Shown here: positions 5,061 to 13,665 of the stretch, piece by piece
Position numbering within the stretch: the first letter of the stretch is position 1
How the letters are laid out: each line of letters begins with the position of its first letter
Origin: an uncultured Bacteroidales bacterium
GTDB lineage: Bacteria > Bacteroidota > Bacteroidia > Bacteroidales > UBA932
Reading direction: 5' to 3'
Assembly: GCA_947588835.1 (NCBI GenBank)
Contig: CANPZS010000018.1
Span: 1-39,119 of the forward strand
Length of the DNA: 39,119 nt
Made by a program: the position numbers and the translations under genes
Notes under the pieces: generated by a model
The model's input: only the letters and a program-made list of their open reading frames with translations
Database searches by the model: none
Told to the model about the DNA's origin: nothing

Positions 5061-7429
5061 CGACAGACATAGACAAATTCATTTTGGACCAATTGTCCGT
5101 GTGGCATGAAGCGGCGGAAAATTACCGAGGACTCAAAAACAGGGAGATGAAGCATTTCGGCTGCAACGGACTGACCGTGTCCGTGCAGCACAATCCCGCG
5201 CGGCTTTTTTCTTCGGTGGCGGAACCGTACGAGAAAGCCGATGACGGGGATTCATGTTTCCTCTGCCACCGCGCCCCTGATCAGAGGTCGTTCAGCTTCA
5301 ACGGCCGCAAGGACAGGCGCTACGATGTCCTTATCAATCTGTATCCTATCTTCGCCAATCATCTGCTCATCTGCAGCAAGGAGCATTCCCCGCAGTCTAT
5401 ATGGCACCGTTATGTGGACATGCTCGACATGGCCGAGGCGTTCAAGGATTATGTCATTTTCTACAACGGTCCCCACAGCGGGGCGTCCGCGCCATATCAT
5501 CTGCATTTTCAGGCCTGCCCGAAAGGAGTCTTCCCCCTCGAATCCGAAGTGGACAGGCTATTGGGCATAATATCTTCGGTGCATGCCGACGAGGGGGTTC
5601 CCAACGGGGCGGAACATTGCGATGTGCCCGAAGGGATTGCCGGAGACATTGAATATATCGCTTCCGTTCAGGATGCTCAGCTGTTTCATTACAAACATTT
5701 TACGCGCGGCGTGTTCGCGCTGAGGGCAAGGACGTCCAAATCCATGGCCAAGATGTTTTACCGCCTGCTTGACTGTTCTCCGTGCATTGAGGGCGAGACT
5801 GAGCCGAGGTTCAACGTCGTGACGTGGTTCGGCGGCGGGGAATACCGTTCCGTCGTGATGTGCAGGGCCCGGCACCGTTCGCATCATTATTCCGCCGAGG
5901 GCGACGGGCATTTCACCGTCAGTCCGGGCTGTGCGGACATGGCCGGCTGCATCATAGTTCCGGACGCGTCGGATTTCAGGCGTCTCGACGCCGCATCGCT
6001 CGCGGAGATATTGTCCGAGGTGTCCGTCCCGGAAGAGACCGAAAAGGAAATAATATGGCGCCTGACGCGCACGCAGCCTGTCATAGAAGTAGGCATAATG
6101 TCCGCTCCGGAGATAGTTTTCGAAATAATATCCGACGGCGCGGGGCCTCAGAAAGTCTCTTTTCAGGAAGGGAAGATAAACTACAACGGGGCTCTGTACG
6201 ATGAGCTTTGCTTTGAAGCCGTGACGATGTCCACATTGTTCGCCGAGCCTTCTTTCGTGCTGCACGACGTTGTGATAGGCATAGGTTTCCACTGGGAGAG
6301 GAAAGGCTTGCAGAAATTCGCCGGCACGCTGAAGTTCATAGTGGAAAACAACAAGGTCACGGCCGTCAATGTCATCGGCGTGGAAGATTATCTGCTCAGC
6401 GTGATATCTTCGGAGATGAAGTCGTCCGCCACTCTGGAGTTTCTCAAGGCGCATGCCGTCATTTCCCGTTCATGGGTGATGGCGCAGCTCGACCACCGCA
6501 GGAAGGCCGTGCCCGGAATCCCGTTCGAGGCCGACGGCACTCCTTCGCTCGTGACCTATCTCGACACGGCCCGCGGGACCGCCGGCGCAGCCGGCGACGG
6601 CGGCGTCCGTAAGCATGTGGAATGGTACGACCACGACGAACACAAGCATTTCGACGTATGTGCGGATGACCATTGCCAGCGCTATCAAGGGCTTACCATG
6701 GCCGTCGGCGACACTGTGCGTAAGGCCGTAGACCAGACATGGGGCCTTGTCATGATGTCGGACGGGGAACTCGTGGACGCCCGTTTCCATAAGTGCTGCG
6801 GCGGAGTCCTCGAGAAATTCAGCACCTGCTGGGAGGACAGGGACTACCCTTATCTTGTCGGGAAGACGGACTCCGACTGCGGGGACGCATTGCCGGACCT
6901 CACCGTAGAGGAGAACGCCCGCAGATGGATAACCGGAGACAGTCCGGAGTCGGAGCATGCGTTCTGCAATACGCACGATGATGCCGTGCTCTCTCTGGTG
7001 CTCAATGACTATGATCTTGAGACAAAGGACTTTTACCGATGGAGGACGGAATACGATATCGACTATGCTTCGGAACTGTTCGCCCGCCGGAGCGGCATGG
7101 ACATAGGCACCATAAAGGAACTGATTCCGCTTGAAAGGGGAGTGTCGGGCCGCATCAGGCTGCTCCGCGTCGTGGGCACGAAAGGCACCGCCGACATAGG
7201 AAAGGAGCTTGTCATAAGGAAATATTTTTCAGAATCGCATCTGAAGAGTTCGGCGTTCGTGCCTGAGATACGCGACGGCAAACTGATCCTGACGGGAGCC
7301 GGCTGGGGACACGGCGTCGGGCTTTGCCAGATTGGGGCGGCGGTCATGGCCTGCAAAGGATACGATTTCCGTAGCATCCTCGGACATTATTATCCCGGAC
7401 ATGAACTCGTAAGGATAAACGACAAATAA
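5057..7429 (+). CDS. DUF4922 nucleotidyltransferase-like / SpoIID-LytB fusion protein
   Basis: A 790-residue two-part protein. Residues about 1-330 match DUF4922, with a C-x-x-C pair (CFLCHRAP) and a GalT/HIT-type histidine motif (YHLHFQACP, an H-x-H-x-Q pattern), so this half looks like a nucleotide-sugar phosphorylase or transferase. From about 345 to the end is a SpoIID/LytB domain: VIGVEDYLLSVISSEM and the late GAGWGHGVGLCQIGA signature. SpoIID proteins bind or cleave peptidoglycan glycan strands stripped of peptides. No signal peptide or membrane segment is visible, so the SpoIID half would be cytoplasmic unless exported unusually. Overlap with the thioesterase and the AmpG and NamZ genes downstream suggest a role in murein turnover. 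The two-domain layout appears to recur in Bacteroidales, but I know of no assigned function. Confidence 0.85.
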   Translation: MTTDIDKFILDQLSVWHEAAENYRGLKNREMKHFGCNGLTVSVQHNPARLFSSVAEPYEKADDGDSCFLCHRAPDQRSFSFNGRKDRRYDVLINLYPIFANHLLICSKEHSPQSIWHRYVDMLDMAEAFKDYVIFYNGPHSGASAPYHLHFQACPKGVFPLESEVDRLLGIISSVHADEGVPNGAEHCDVPEGIAGDIEYIASVQDAQLFHYKHFTRGVFALRARTSKSMAKMFYRLLDCSPCIEGETEPRFNVVTWFGGGEYRSVVMCRARHRSHHYSAEGDGHFTVSPGCADMAGCIIVPDASDFRRLDAASLAEILSEVSVPEETEKEIIWRLTRTQPVIEVGIMSAPEIVFEIISDGAGPQKVSFQEGKINYNGALYDELCFEAVTMSTLFAEPSFVLHDVVIGIGFHWERKGLQKFAGTLKFIVENNKVTAVNVIGVEDYLLSVISSEMKSSATLEFLKAHAVISRSWVMAQLDHRRKAVPGIPFEADGTPSLVTYLDTARGTAGAAGDGGVRKHVEWYDHDEHKHFDVCADDHCQRYQGLTMAVGDTVRKAVDQTWGLVMMSDGELVDARFHKCCGGVLEKFSTCWEDRDYPYLVGKTDSDCGDALPDLTVEENARRWITGDSPESEHAFCNTHDDAVLSLVLNDYDLETKDFYRWRTEYDIDYASELFARRSGMDIGTIKELIPLERGVSGRIRLLRVVGTKGTADIGKELVIRKYFSESHLKSSAFVPEIRDGKLILTGAGWGHGVGLCQIGAAVMACKGYDFRSILGHYYPGHELVRINDK

Positions 7430-7443
7430 AATATTGAATGTAA

Positions 7444-8775
7444 ATGAACAACGTCAAGACTAAAAATCCATGGCTGTGGATTCCGACGCTTTATTTCGCG
7501 GAGGGGATTCCTTATTTCATCGTGAACACGATTTCCACCATCATGTTCAAGAGAATGGGGCTCTCCAACGTGGACATAGCGGCCTATACGAGCATACTGT
7601 ATCTCCCATGGGTCATCAAGCCGTTCTGGAGCCCTTTCGTGGATATAATAAAGACCAAGCGCTGGTGGGTGATAGCCATGCAGATACTTGTCAGCGCCAC
7701 GTTCATCGGGCTTGCGGTCACGTTGCCGCATCCGTCGGCCGAGGTGATAGCCACGGGGCATACGCCGGTGTCCATGTTCGTGTCTACCTTGATAATATTC
7801 TGGATAACGGCTTTCGCGTCGGCCACGCACGACATAGCGGCGGACGGATTCTACATGCTGGCTCTGAGCCAGAAGGACCAGTCGCTGTTCGTGGGCATCA
7901 GAAGCACTTTCTACCGCCTGTCCTCCATATTCGGGCAGGGCGTCCTGGTGGTGGTTGCGGGCCTTCTCGAGACCAGATACGGCGACATCCCCAAGGCATG
8001 GGTCATTACGATGGTCATATGCGCCCTTATGTTCTCGGCCATAACGCTCTATCACGTTTTCTTCATGCCTAAGCCCGCTTCGGACGTGCAGCGGCTTTCA
8101 GGCGGCGGAAAAGACAGGACAGGCGAGATTTTCAAGGAATTCGGCCGTACTTTCGTCACCTTTTTCAAGAAGCCTCTGGTCTGGTTGGCGATATTGTTCA
8201 TGCTCGTATACAGGCTTCCGGAAGCCTTCCTTATCAAGATGATCAATCCGTTCCTGCTCGATCCCGTGGCGGATAAGGGCGGACTCGGACTTTCTACGGA
8301 GACGGTAGGCCTCGTCTACGGCACCATAGGCATCATCGGCCTTACGGTGGGAGGAATCATAGGCGGCATCGCCGCTTCGCGCTGGGGGCTCCGCAAGTCG
8401 CTTTGGCCTATGGCGGCATGCATGACACTGCCGTGCCTTACATTCGTCTATCTCAGCATTGCGCAGCCTGCGAGCATCTGGGTGATAAGCCTCTGCGTAT
8501 TCATAGAGCAGTTCGGCTACGGCTTCGGTTTCACCGCGTACATGCTATATATGATATATGTCTCCGAAGGGGAATTCAAGACGTCGCATTATTCGCTGTG
8601 CACAGCCTTCATGGCGCTCAGCATGATGATCCCGGGATTTTTCGCCGGATATCTGCAGGAACTGCTCGGCTATGTGGGATTTTTCTGGATGGTGATGTGC
8701 TGCTGCCTCGCCACGATAGGCGTCACCTTCATAGTGCGCGGCAAGGTCGACCCCGGATACGGAAAGTCTAATTAA
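7444..8775 (+). CDS. ampG: AmpG-like major facilitator permease
   Basis: Inner-membrane transporter of the major facilitator superfamily, AmpG-like. AmpG imports anhydro-muropeptides (GlcNAc-anhydroMurNAc and peptides) released by wall turnover. The protein has 443 residues and about 12 hydrophobic helices. The opening (PWLWIPTLYFAEGIPY) and ILYLPWVIKPFWSPFVD match the AmpG-type first helices and first cytoplasmic loop. A further loop near residue 140 reads ASATHDIAADGF, also typical of AmpG. It begins 14 bases after the SpoIID fusion gene and lies 17 bases before the NamZ-like gene. The substrate is inferred from homology and context; sugar or siderophore permeases of the same superfamily are the alternative. 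Confidence 0.85.
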   Translation: MNNVKTKNPWLWIPTLYFAEGIPYFIVNTISTIMFKRMGLSNVDIAAYTSILYLPWVIKPFWSPFVDIIKTKRWWVIAMQILVSATFIGLAVTLPHPSAEVIATGHTPVSMFVSTLIIFWITAFASATHDIAADGFYMLALSQKDQSLFVGIRSTFYRLSSIFGQGVLVVVAGLLETRYGDIPKAWVITMVICALMFSAITLYHVFFMPKPASDVQRLSGGGKDRTGEIFKEFGRTFVTFFKKPLVWLAILFMLVYRLPEAFLIKMINPFLLDPVADKGGLGLSTETVGLVYGTIGIIGLTVGGIIGGIAASRWGLRKSLWPMAACMTLPCLTFVYLSIAQPASIWVISLCVFIEQFGYGFGFTAYMLYMIYVSEGEFKTSHYSLCTAFMALSMMIPGFFAGYLQELLGYVGFFWMVMCCCLATIGVTFIVRGKVDPGYGKSN

Positions 8776-8792
8776 CGGACAATCAAATAAAA

Positions 8793-10061
8793 ATGAAAAG
8801 ATATAAAATACTGTTCGTCGCGGCATTGTTCTGCATTGCCGCAGGTGCCGTGCAGGCACGCGGCGCCAATGCGGTGCGCCCCGGCATAGAAGTGCTGGAG
8901 AGCCGCGGCTTTGAAGGGCTCGTCGGAAAACGCGTAGGACTGGTGACCAATCCGAGCGGCGTCGACCGCAACCTGCGTTCCACCATTGACATATTGTTCA
9001 ACGCCCCGGGAGTGGAACTTGTGGCGCTTTACGCTCCCGAGCACGGGGTGCGCGGGGACATCTATGCCGGCGGCCATATCGAGGACGGGAACGATCCGGC
9101 TACCGGGCTCCCGGTATATTCCATATACGGCCAGTCCCGCAAGCCGACTCCGGAGATGCTCGAGGGAATCGACGTCATGGTCTACGACATACAGGACATC
9201 GGTTCGCGCTCCTATACATTCATAAGCACGCTCGGGCTTGTCATGCGCGCCTGCGCGGAGCAGGACATAGAGGTGATGGTGCTCGACCGCCCCAATCCGC
9301 TCGGCGGCAATAAGGTGGAGGGCTGCCTCGTGGAGCCGGGCTTCTTCTCTTTCGTCAGCGAGTTCCGGATACCGTATTGCTACGGTCTCACCGTAGGCGA
9401 GCTGGCCCTTCTCATCAACGAAGAGGGGCTGAACCTCGGAGAGAGGGGGAACGAGCCTCATGAGACATGCCGGCTGTCCGTCATCCCCATGGAGGGCTGG
9501 ACGCGCGACATGCTCTATGCCGACACGGGCCTGCCGTGGATACTTCCGTCTCCTAACATCCCGGACATGAGATCGGCCATCGCCTATCCCGCTTCGGGCA
9601 TTACCGGAGAGTTCAACGGCTATCTCAACACCGGCATCGGATACACATTGCCTTTCGAGACTTTCGCCGCCGAATGGATAGATGCAGATGCGCTGAAGGC
9701 ACGTCTGGACAGCTACGGCCTTCCCGGAGTCGCTTTTCGCACCATCCACTACAAGCCTTTTTCAGGGAGTCTGGCCGGAAAGCTGCTGCACGGCGTGCAA
9801 TATTTCTTTACTGATTACGACGCAGCAAGCCTCACGCTTGTGCAGTTCTATGTGATGCAGGCGGTGAACGAGCTGTATCCGGAGCACAATCCGTTCAATG
9901 AGTCCAACCGCCGCATGGATATGTTCAACAAGGTGTGCGGTACGGACTACATAGGCATCAATTTCGGCAAAAACCTGAAGGTGGCCGATATAATAGATTA
10001 TTGGAACAAGGACGTGGACGCGTTCAAGGCCCTTTCGAAGAAGTATTATCTTTATCGTTAG
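8793..10061 (+). CDS. namZ: NamZ-like exo-beta-N-acetylmuramidase (DUF1343)
   Basis: DUF1343 family protein, 422 residues. The characterised member NamZ removes terminal MurNAc from non-reducing ends of peptidoglycan fragments. A signal peptide is clear (MKRYKILFVAALFCIAAGAV, then QA before the likely cleavage), so it acts in the periplasm or is exported. Family motifs are VGKRVGLVTNPSGVDRNL, LYAPEHGVRGD, GLPVYSIYG, VYDIQDIGSRSYT, VLDRPNPLGG and LPWILPSPNIPD. It is last in the operon after the AmpG-like gene, fitting a pathway in which murein fragments are trimmed and imported. Its TAG stop overlaps the murI stop on the opposite strand, leaving no room for a separate terminator. Confidence 0.88.
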   Translation: MKRYKILFVAALFCIAAGAVQARGANAVRPGIEVLESRGFEGLVGKRVGLVTNPSGVDRNLRSTIDILFNAPGVELVALYAPEHGVRGDIYAGGHIEDGNDPATGLPVYSIYGQSRKPTPEMLEGIDVMVYDIQDIGSRSYTFISTLGLVMRACAEQDIEVMVLDRPNPLGGNKVEGCLVEPGFFSFVSEFRIPYCYGLTVGELALLINEEGLNLGERGNEPHETCRLSVIPMEGWTRDMLYADTGLPWILPSPNIPDMRSAIAYPASGITGEFNGYLNTGIGYTLPFETFAAEWIDADALKARLDSYGLPGVAFRTIHYKPFSGSLAGKLLHGVQYFFTDYDAASLTLVQFYVMQAVNELYPEHNPFNESNRRMDMFNKVCGTDYIGINFGKNLKVADIIDYWNKDVDAFKALSKKYYLYR

Positions 10062-10897
10062 GATTCCGCGTTTCCGGTGATCATCCTCAGTATTCTCCTG
10101 GCCGGTTCCGGATCGCCGGACGCCATTATTTCTATGTCGGGATTTTTAGGAATCCCGGCTTTTTTTTGGCACAGGGCTTCGGCTTCCTCGTCTTCGACCA
10201 TCTTGGAGAGGGCGCGGGCGGCGTCGTGCTCGCTCAGCAGTCCTTCCTGCACCATTACATATATGAGATGTCTCGCGACGGCCGGCGCGGGATCGATGAT
10301 TTTGACGGCGGGGCCGGCGATCTTGTGCATCGTGTCCATGAGAAAAGGATAATGCGTGCATCCGAGCACGATGGTGTCGGCGCCGGCTTCGAGCAGCGGC
10401 CTGAGGCAGGCTTCTACGGTCTTTTCGGCTTCTTCGCCGCTCAATATTCCGCGCTCCACGAGCTCTACGAAGCCTTTTCCGACGCGGTCTATGATCCGTA
10501 TGCCGTCCTCGTATTTTTCCCGAGCCGCTATGTAGCGCGACCCTTTGAGCGTGCCTGCGGTGGCGAGCACCCCTATCACTCCGCTTCTGGTCCCGAGCGC
10601 CGCCGGCTTCACGGCAGGCTCCATGCCTATGAATTTGGTGCCGGGAAATTCTTGCCTGAGCATGTCTATGGCGGCCGCGGTGGCAGTGTTGCACGCTATG
10701 ACCATGATGTCCGCCCCTCTGCCGAGCAGCAGCTTCGTTATTTCTCTCGCCCGATCCTGGATATATCCGACGGACTTGCTGCCGTAGGGGCAGTGTGCGT
10801 TGTCCGCAAAGTATAGATATTTCTCGTCGGGAATCAGTCTTGCAATCTCTTTGAATACGGACATGCCGCCCGCACCGGAGTCAAAAATACCAATCAT
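10058..10897 (-). CDS. murI: Glutamate racemase
   Basis: Cofactor-independent racemase making D-glutamate for the peptidoglycan stem peptide, in the cytoplasm. All family hallmarks are present in 279 residues: IFDSGAGGMSV at the N-terminus (with D6-S7), ADNAHCPYGS, catalytic C69 in ACNTATAA and catalytic C180 in LGCTHYPFL. The ATG at 10897 gives the standard MIGIFDSG opening. It ends tail to tail with the NamZ-like gene, stop codons overlapping, and is divergent from glutamine synthetase. Both neighbours concern glutamate or murein, but that proximity alone proves no regulation. Confidence 0.96.
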   Translation of the reverse strand: MIGIFDSGAGGMSVFKEIARLIPDEKYLYFADNAHCPYGSKSVGYIQDRAREITKLLLGRGADIMVIACNTATAAAIDMLRQEFPGTKFIGMEPAVKPAALGTRSGVIGVLATAGTLKGSRYIAAREKYEDGIRIIDRVGKGFVELVERGILSGEEAEKTVEACLRPLLEAGADTIVLGCTHYPFLMDTMHKIAGPAVKIIDPAPAVARHLIYVMVQEGLLSEHDAARALSKMVEDEEAEALCQKKAGIPKNPDIEIMASGDPEPARRILRMITGNAES

Positions 10898-10904
10898 AAT
10901 GATG

Positions 10905-10912
10905 CAAATATA
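10905..10912 (-). promoter_or_regulatory. -7 box of the murI promoter
   Basis: On the minus strand TATATTTG matches the TAnnTTTG consensus exactly, seven bases before the murI ATG. The -33 region at 10932-10935 reads TTCA with a 19-base spacer, one base from the usual core at two positions. The leader would be very short or absent. The intergenic region is shared with the divergent glutamine synthetase promoter. Confidence 0.5.
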
Positions 10913-10922
10913 GTCAAATAGG

Positions 10923-10953
10923 TTGTTAATGTGAAAATATTGGCCTATCTTTA
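10923..10953 (+). promoter_or_regulatory. Probable promoter of glutamine synthetase
   Basis: TTGT (10923-10926), 19 bases, then TATCTTTA (10946-10953): each box departs from TTTG / TAnnTTTG by a small change, spacing ideal. Transcription starting near 10960 excludes the in-frame TTG at 10966 as a sensible start and supports the ATG at 10987. Confidence 0.5.
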
Positions 10954-10986
10954 CTAACCAGTTTTTTGGACATAACCGATTTTTTT

Positions 10987-12501
10987 ATGGATAAAAACAT
11001 TGAGCTCAACCACAATGCGGTCGTTGCCCATCTGAAGAAAATGCCGCAGGACTTCACCAAGGCGGACATGCTTCGTTTTATAAAGGAAAAAGACATAAAG
11101 ATGGTGGATTTCATGTATCCGGCCGAGGACGGCAGGATCAAGACCTTGAATTTCACCGTCAACGACATCGGCTATGCGGAAACCTTCCTGTCGGAGGGCG
11201 AACGCGTGGACGGGTCGAGCCTTTACCCTTCTTTCGTGGAGGCCGACAACAGCGATCTTTACGTGGTGCCGCGTTTCAGGACGGCTTTCGTGGATCCTTT
11301 TACGGAAATCCCCACGCTGTGTTTCCTGTGCAGTTTCTTTGACAAGGCCGGAGAGCCTTTTGAATGCTCCCCGCAGCAGACGCTCGTGCGCGCCGCGGAG
11401 GTCTTCCGCGAAAGTACGGGCATGACTTTCGAGGCAATGGGAGAGCTTGAATATTATGTCATAGCCGAGGATCCGAAGGCCTTTCCTGCGACGGACCAGA
11501 GGGGCTACCACGAGTCGGAGCCTTTCGCCAAGCTGAACGATTTCCGCAGGGACTGCATGGAGCACGTCGCCAAGACCGGCGGGCGGATAAAATACGGGCA
11601 CAGCGAAGTGGGAAATTTCACCCTTGACGGCAAGATATACGAGCAGAACGAAATAGAGTTCCTGCCCAATCCCGTGGAGACGGCCGCTGACCAGCTTCTG
11701 CTGGCCAAGTGGGTGATAAGGAATCTGGCGTGGAAATATGGACTCAACGTCACTTTCGCGCCCAAAATCATTGTCGGCGAGGCAGGATCGGGGATGCATG
11801 TGCACATGCGCCTGATGAAAGATGGACGCAACTGCACCCTCGACGCTTCGGGAAAACTTTCCGCCGAGGCACGCAGGGCCATTGCCGGCCTCATGCGTCT
11901 GGCGCCGGCCATCACCGCCTTCGGCAACAAGAATCCGACTTCGTATTTCCGTCTCGTGCCGCATCAGGAGGCTCCTACGAATGTCTGCTGGGGCGACTGC
12001 AACCGTTCCGCCTTGGTGCGCGTGCCCCTCGGGTGGTCGAGCGGCAAGGACATGTGCGCCGCGGTCAATCCCAAGGAGGTCCCCGGCGTGCATGACACCA
12101 CGGCGAAGCAGACCTTCGAGATGCGTTCTCCCGATTGCTCGGCCGACATCTATCAGCTTATGGCAGGTCTCTGCGTGGCTGCCCGCCATGGTCTGGAAAT
12201 GCCCGCCGACGAGGCTCTCGCCATTGCGGCCGACAAATATGTGGACGGCGACATACATGCCGTGCGGAACGCTTCGCGCCTTGCGTCCCTCGGCTCCCTG
12301 CCTGCGTGCTGCGCTGAGTCGGCGGCCTGCCTTGAGTCGGTGCGTACGGTATTCGAGGACAGGGGCGTCTTCCCGCGCAGGATGGTGGATGGCATCGTGA
12401 AGTCGCTGAAGGCTTTCGACGACGCCGGGCTCCATGCGGCCGCCGAAAAGGATCCGGAACTCATGCGACGCCTCGTGGATGAATATTTCTATTGCGGATA
12501 G
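10987..12501 (+). CDS. glnA: Glutamine synthetase (GSI-like, about 500 residues)
   Basis: ATP-dependent synthesis of glutamine from glutamate and ammonia. The 504-residue length is close to GSI (about 470) and far from the 700-plus residues of GSIII, also frequent in Bacteroidetes. Beta-grasp region: MVDFMYPAEDGRIKTLNF, then DGSSLYPSF. Catalytic domain motifs: GELEYYVIAE (metal-binding Glu), EIEFLPNP, GEAGSGMHVHMRL (active-site His), PTNVCWGDCNRSALVRVP (normally N-R-x-x-x-x-R) and FEMRSPDCSADIYQ (metal-binding Glu). I placed the start at the ATG at 10987 rather than a TTG at 10966, because promoter spacing and the MDKNIELNHNA opening fit relatives. I did not see the conserved Tyr adenylylation motif of enteric GSI. 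RF2 follows with a four-base gap. Confidence 0.93.
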   Translation: MDKNIELNHNAVVAHLKKMPQDFTKADMLRFIKEKDIKMVDFMYPAEDGRIKTLNFTVNDIGYAETFLSEGERVDGSSLYPSFVEADNSDLYVVPRFRTAFVDPFTEIPTLCFLCSFFDKAGEPFECSPQQTLVRAAEVFRESTGMTFEAMGELEYYVIAEDPKAFPATDQRGYHESEPFAKLNDFRRDCMEHVAKTGGRIKYGHSEVGNFTLDGKIYEQNEIEFLPNPVETAADQLLLAKWVIRNLAWKYGLNVTFAPKIIVGEAGSGMHVHMRLMKDGRNCTLDASGKLSAEARRAIAGLMRLAPAITAFGNKNPTSYFRLVPHQEAPTNVCWGDCNRSALVRVPLGWSSGKDMCAAVNPKEVPGVHDTTAKQTFEMRSPDCSADIYQLMAGLCVAARHGLEMPADEALAIAADKYVDGDIHAVRNASRLASLGSLPACCAESAACLESVRTVFEDRGVFPRRMVDGIVKSLKAFDDAGLHAAAEKDPELMRRLVDEYFYCG

Positions 12502-12505
12502 GCCT

Positions 12506-13630
12506 ATGGTAACGAGCGAACAGATAAAATCGATGCGGCAGCGCATAGACACCCTCGGCGCCTGTATCGACATATCCGGCAAGCGTGCCGAAGTGGAGGA
12601 GAAGGAGCGCATCTCGCAGGCCCCCGACTTTTGGAACGACCCCAAGGCCGCCGAAGCGTTTCTCAAACAATTGTCTTCCCTCAAATCGTGGGTGACCGGC
12701 TACGACAAGGCCGTGTCCTTGGCCGACGACCTCGAAGTGATCTATGATTTCGCACGGGAAAGCATGTCCGGGCAGGATGAGGACAATCCCGTCGAGACGG
12801 CTGAGATGCGTGAGCTCGACGCGGCCTGGAAAGAGGTTTCGGAGAATGTGGAGGCGCTGGAGCTGCGCAACATGCTCGGCGGTGAGGGCGACGGACTCGG
12901 AGCCGTCCTGACGATCAATTCCGGGGCCGGCGGCACGGAAGCCAACGACTGGTCGGCCATGCTCATGCGCATGTATCTCCGCTGGGGCGAGCGCAACGGC
13001 TTCAAGATGACTGTAACGGACGAGCTTGAGGGCGAGGAGGCCGGTATAAAATCCGTTACGATCCAGGTGGAAGGGGATTACGCCTACGGCTACCTGAAGG
13101 CGGAAAACGGCGTGCACCGCCTGGTGAGGATATCCCCGTTCAACGCCCAGGGCAAGAGGCAGACCACTTTTTCGTCAGTGTTCGTGTATCCGCTCGTGGA
13201 CGACAGCATCAACATTGAGATAAATCCGTCGGATCTCGAGTGGGACACTTTCCGTTCCGGAGGACACGGCGGACAGAACGTCAACAAGGTGGAAACCGGC
13301 GTGCGCGTGCGTCACATCCCTTCCGGCATCATGGTGGAGAACACTGAAACCCGTTCCCAGCAGGACAACAGGCAGAACGCCCTGCGCATTCTCAAGTCCC
13401 GCCTGTACGACATAGAGCTGAAGAAACGCCAGGAAAAGCAGGCTGAGCTTGAGGGCCAGAAAAAGAAAATAGAATGGGGCTCGCAGATACGCAATTACGT
13501 GCTGCATCCTTACAAGATGGTGAAAGACCTGCGCACCGGCGTGGAGACTTCCGACACGCAGGCCGTCCTTGACGGCGACATCAACGCCTTCATGAGGGCT
13601 TTCCTCATGCAGAACGGCTCCGATGCCTGA
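12506..13630 (+). CDS. prfB: Peptide chain release factor 2
   Basis: Class I release factor that reads UGA and UAA and triggers peptide release on the ribosome. The 374 residues hold the coiled N-terminal domain, the stop-codon recognition segment with the RF2 tripeptide SPF (ISPFNAQGKRQTTF), and the universal GGQ loop (RSGGHGGQNVNKVETGVRV). The ATG at 12506 follows the glutamine synthetase stop by four bases. In many bacteria prfB needs an autoregulatory +1 frameshift at an in-frame UGA near codon 25. Here the equivalent stretch (LGACIDISGKRAEVEE) reads through in one frame with no such stop, so that control is absent. Confidence 0.95.
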   Translation: MVTSEQIKSMRQRIDTLGACIDISGKRAEVEEKERISQAPDFWNDPKAAEAFLKQLSSLKSWVTGYDKAVSLADDLEVIYDFARESMSGQDEDNPVETAEMRELDAAWKEVSENVEALELRNMLGGEGDGLGAVLTINSGAGGTEANDWSAMLMRMYLRWGERNGFKMTVTDELEGEEAGIKSVTIQVEGDYAYGYLKAENGVHRLVRISPFNAQGKRQTTFSSVFVYPLVDDSINIEINPSDLEWDTFRSGGHGGQNVNKVETGVRVRHIPSGIMVENTETRSQQDNRQNALRILKSRLYDIELKKRQEKQAELEGQKKKIEWGSQIRNYVLHPYKMVKDLRTGVETSDTQAVLDGDINAFMRAFLMQNGSDA

Positions 13631-13665
13631 TAAATTCGAATTAAAATATTAAATTTCAATCCAAT

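Noticed and set aside
12434..12505. Longer prfB start inside glutamine synthetase
   Set aside because: The extra 24 residues are the out-of-frame reading of the glutamine synthetase tail; the ATG at 12506 fits RF2.
10954..12684. 576-codon antisense frame over glutamine synthetase
   Set aside because: Mirror of the real gene's codon bias. It has no domain and crosses the promoter and the next gene.
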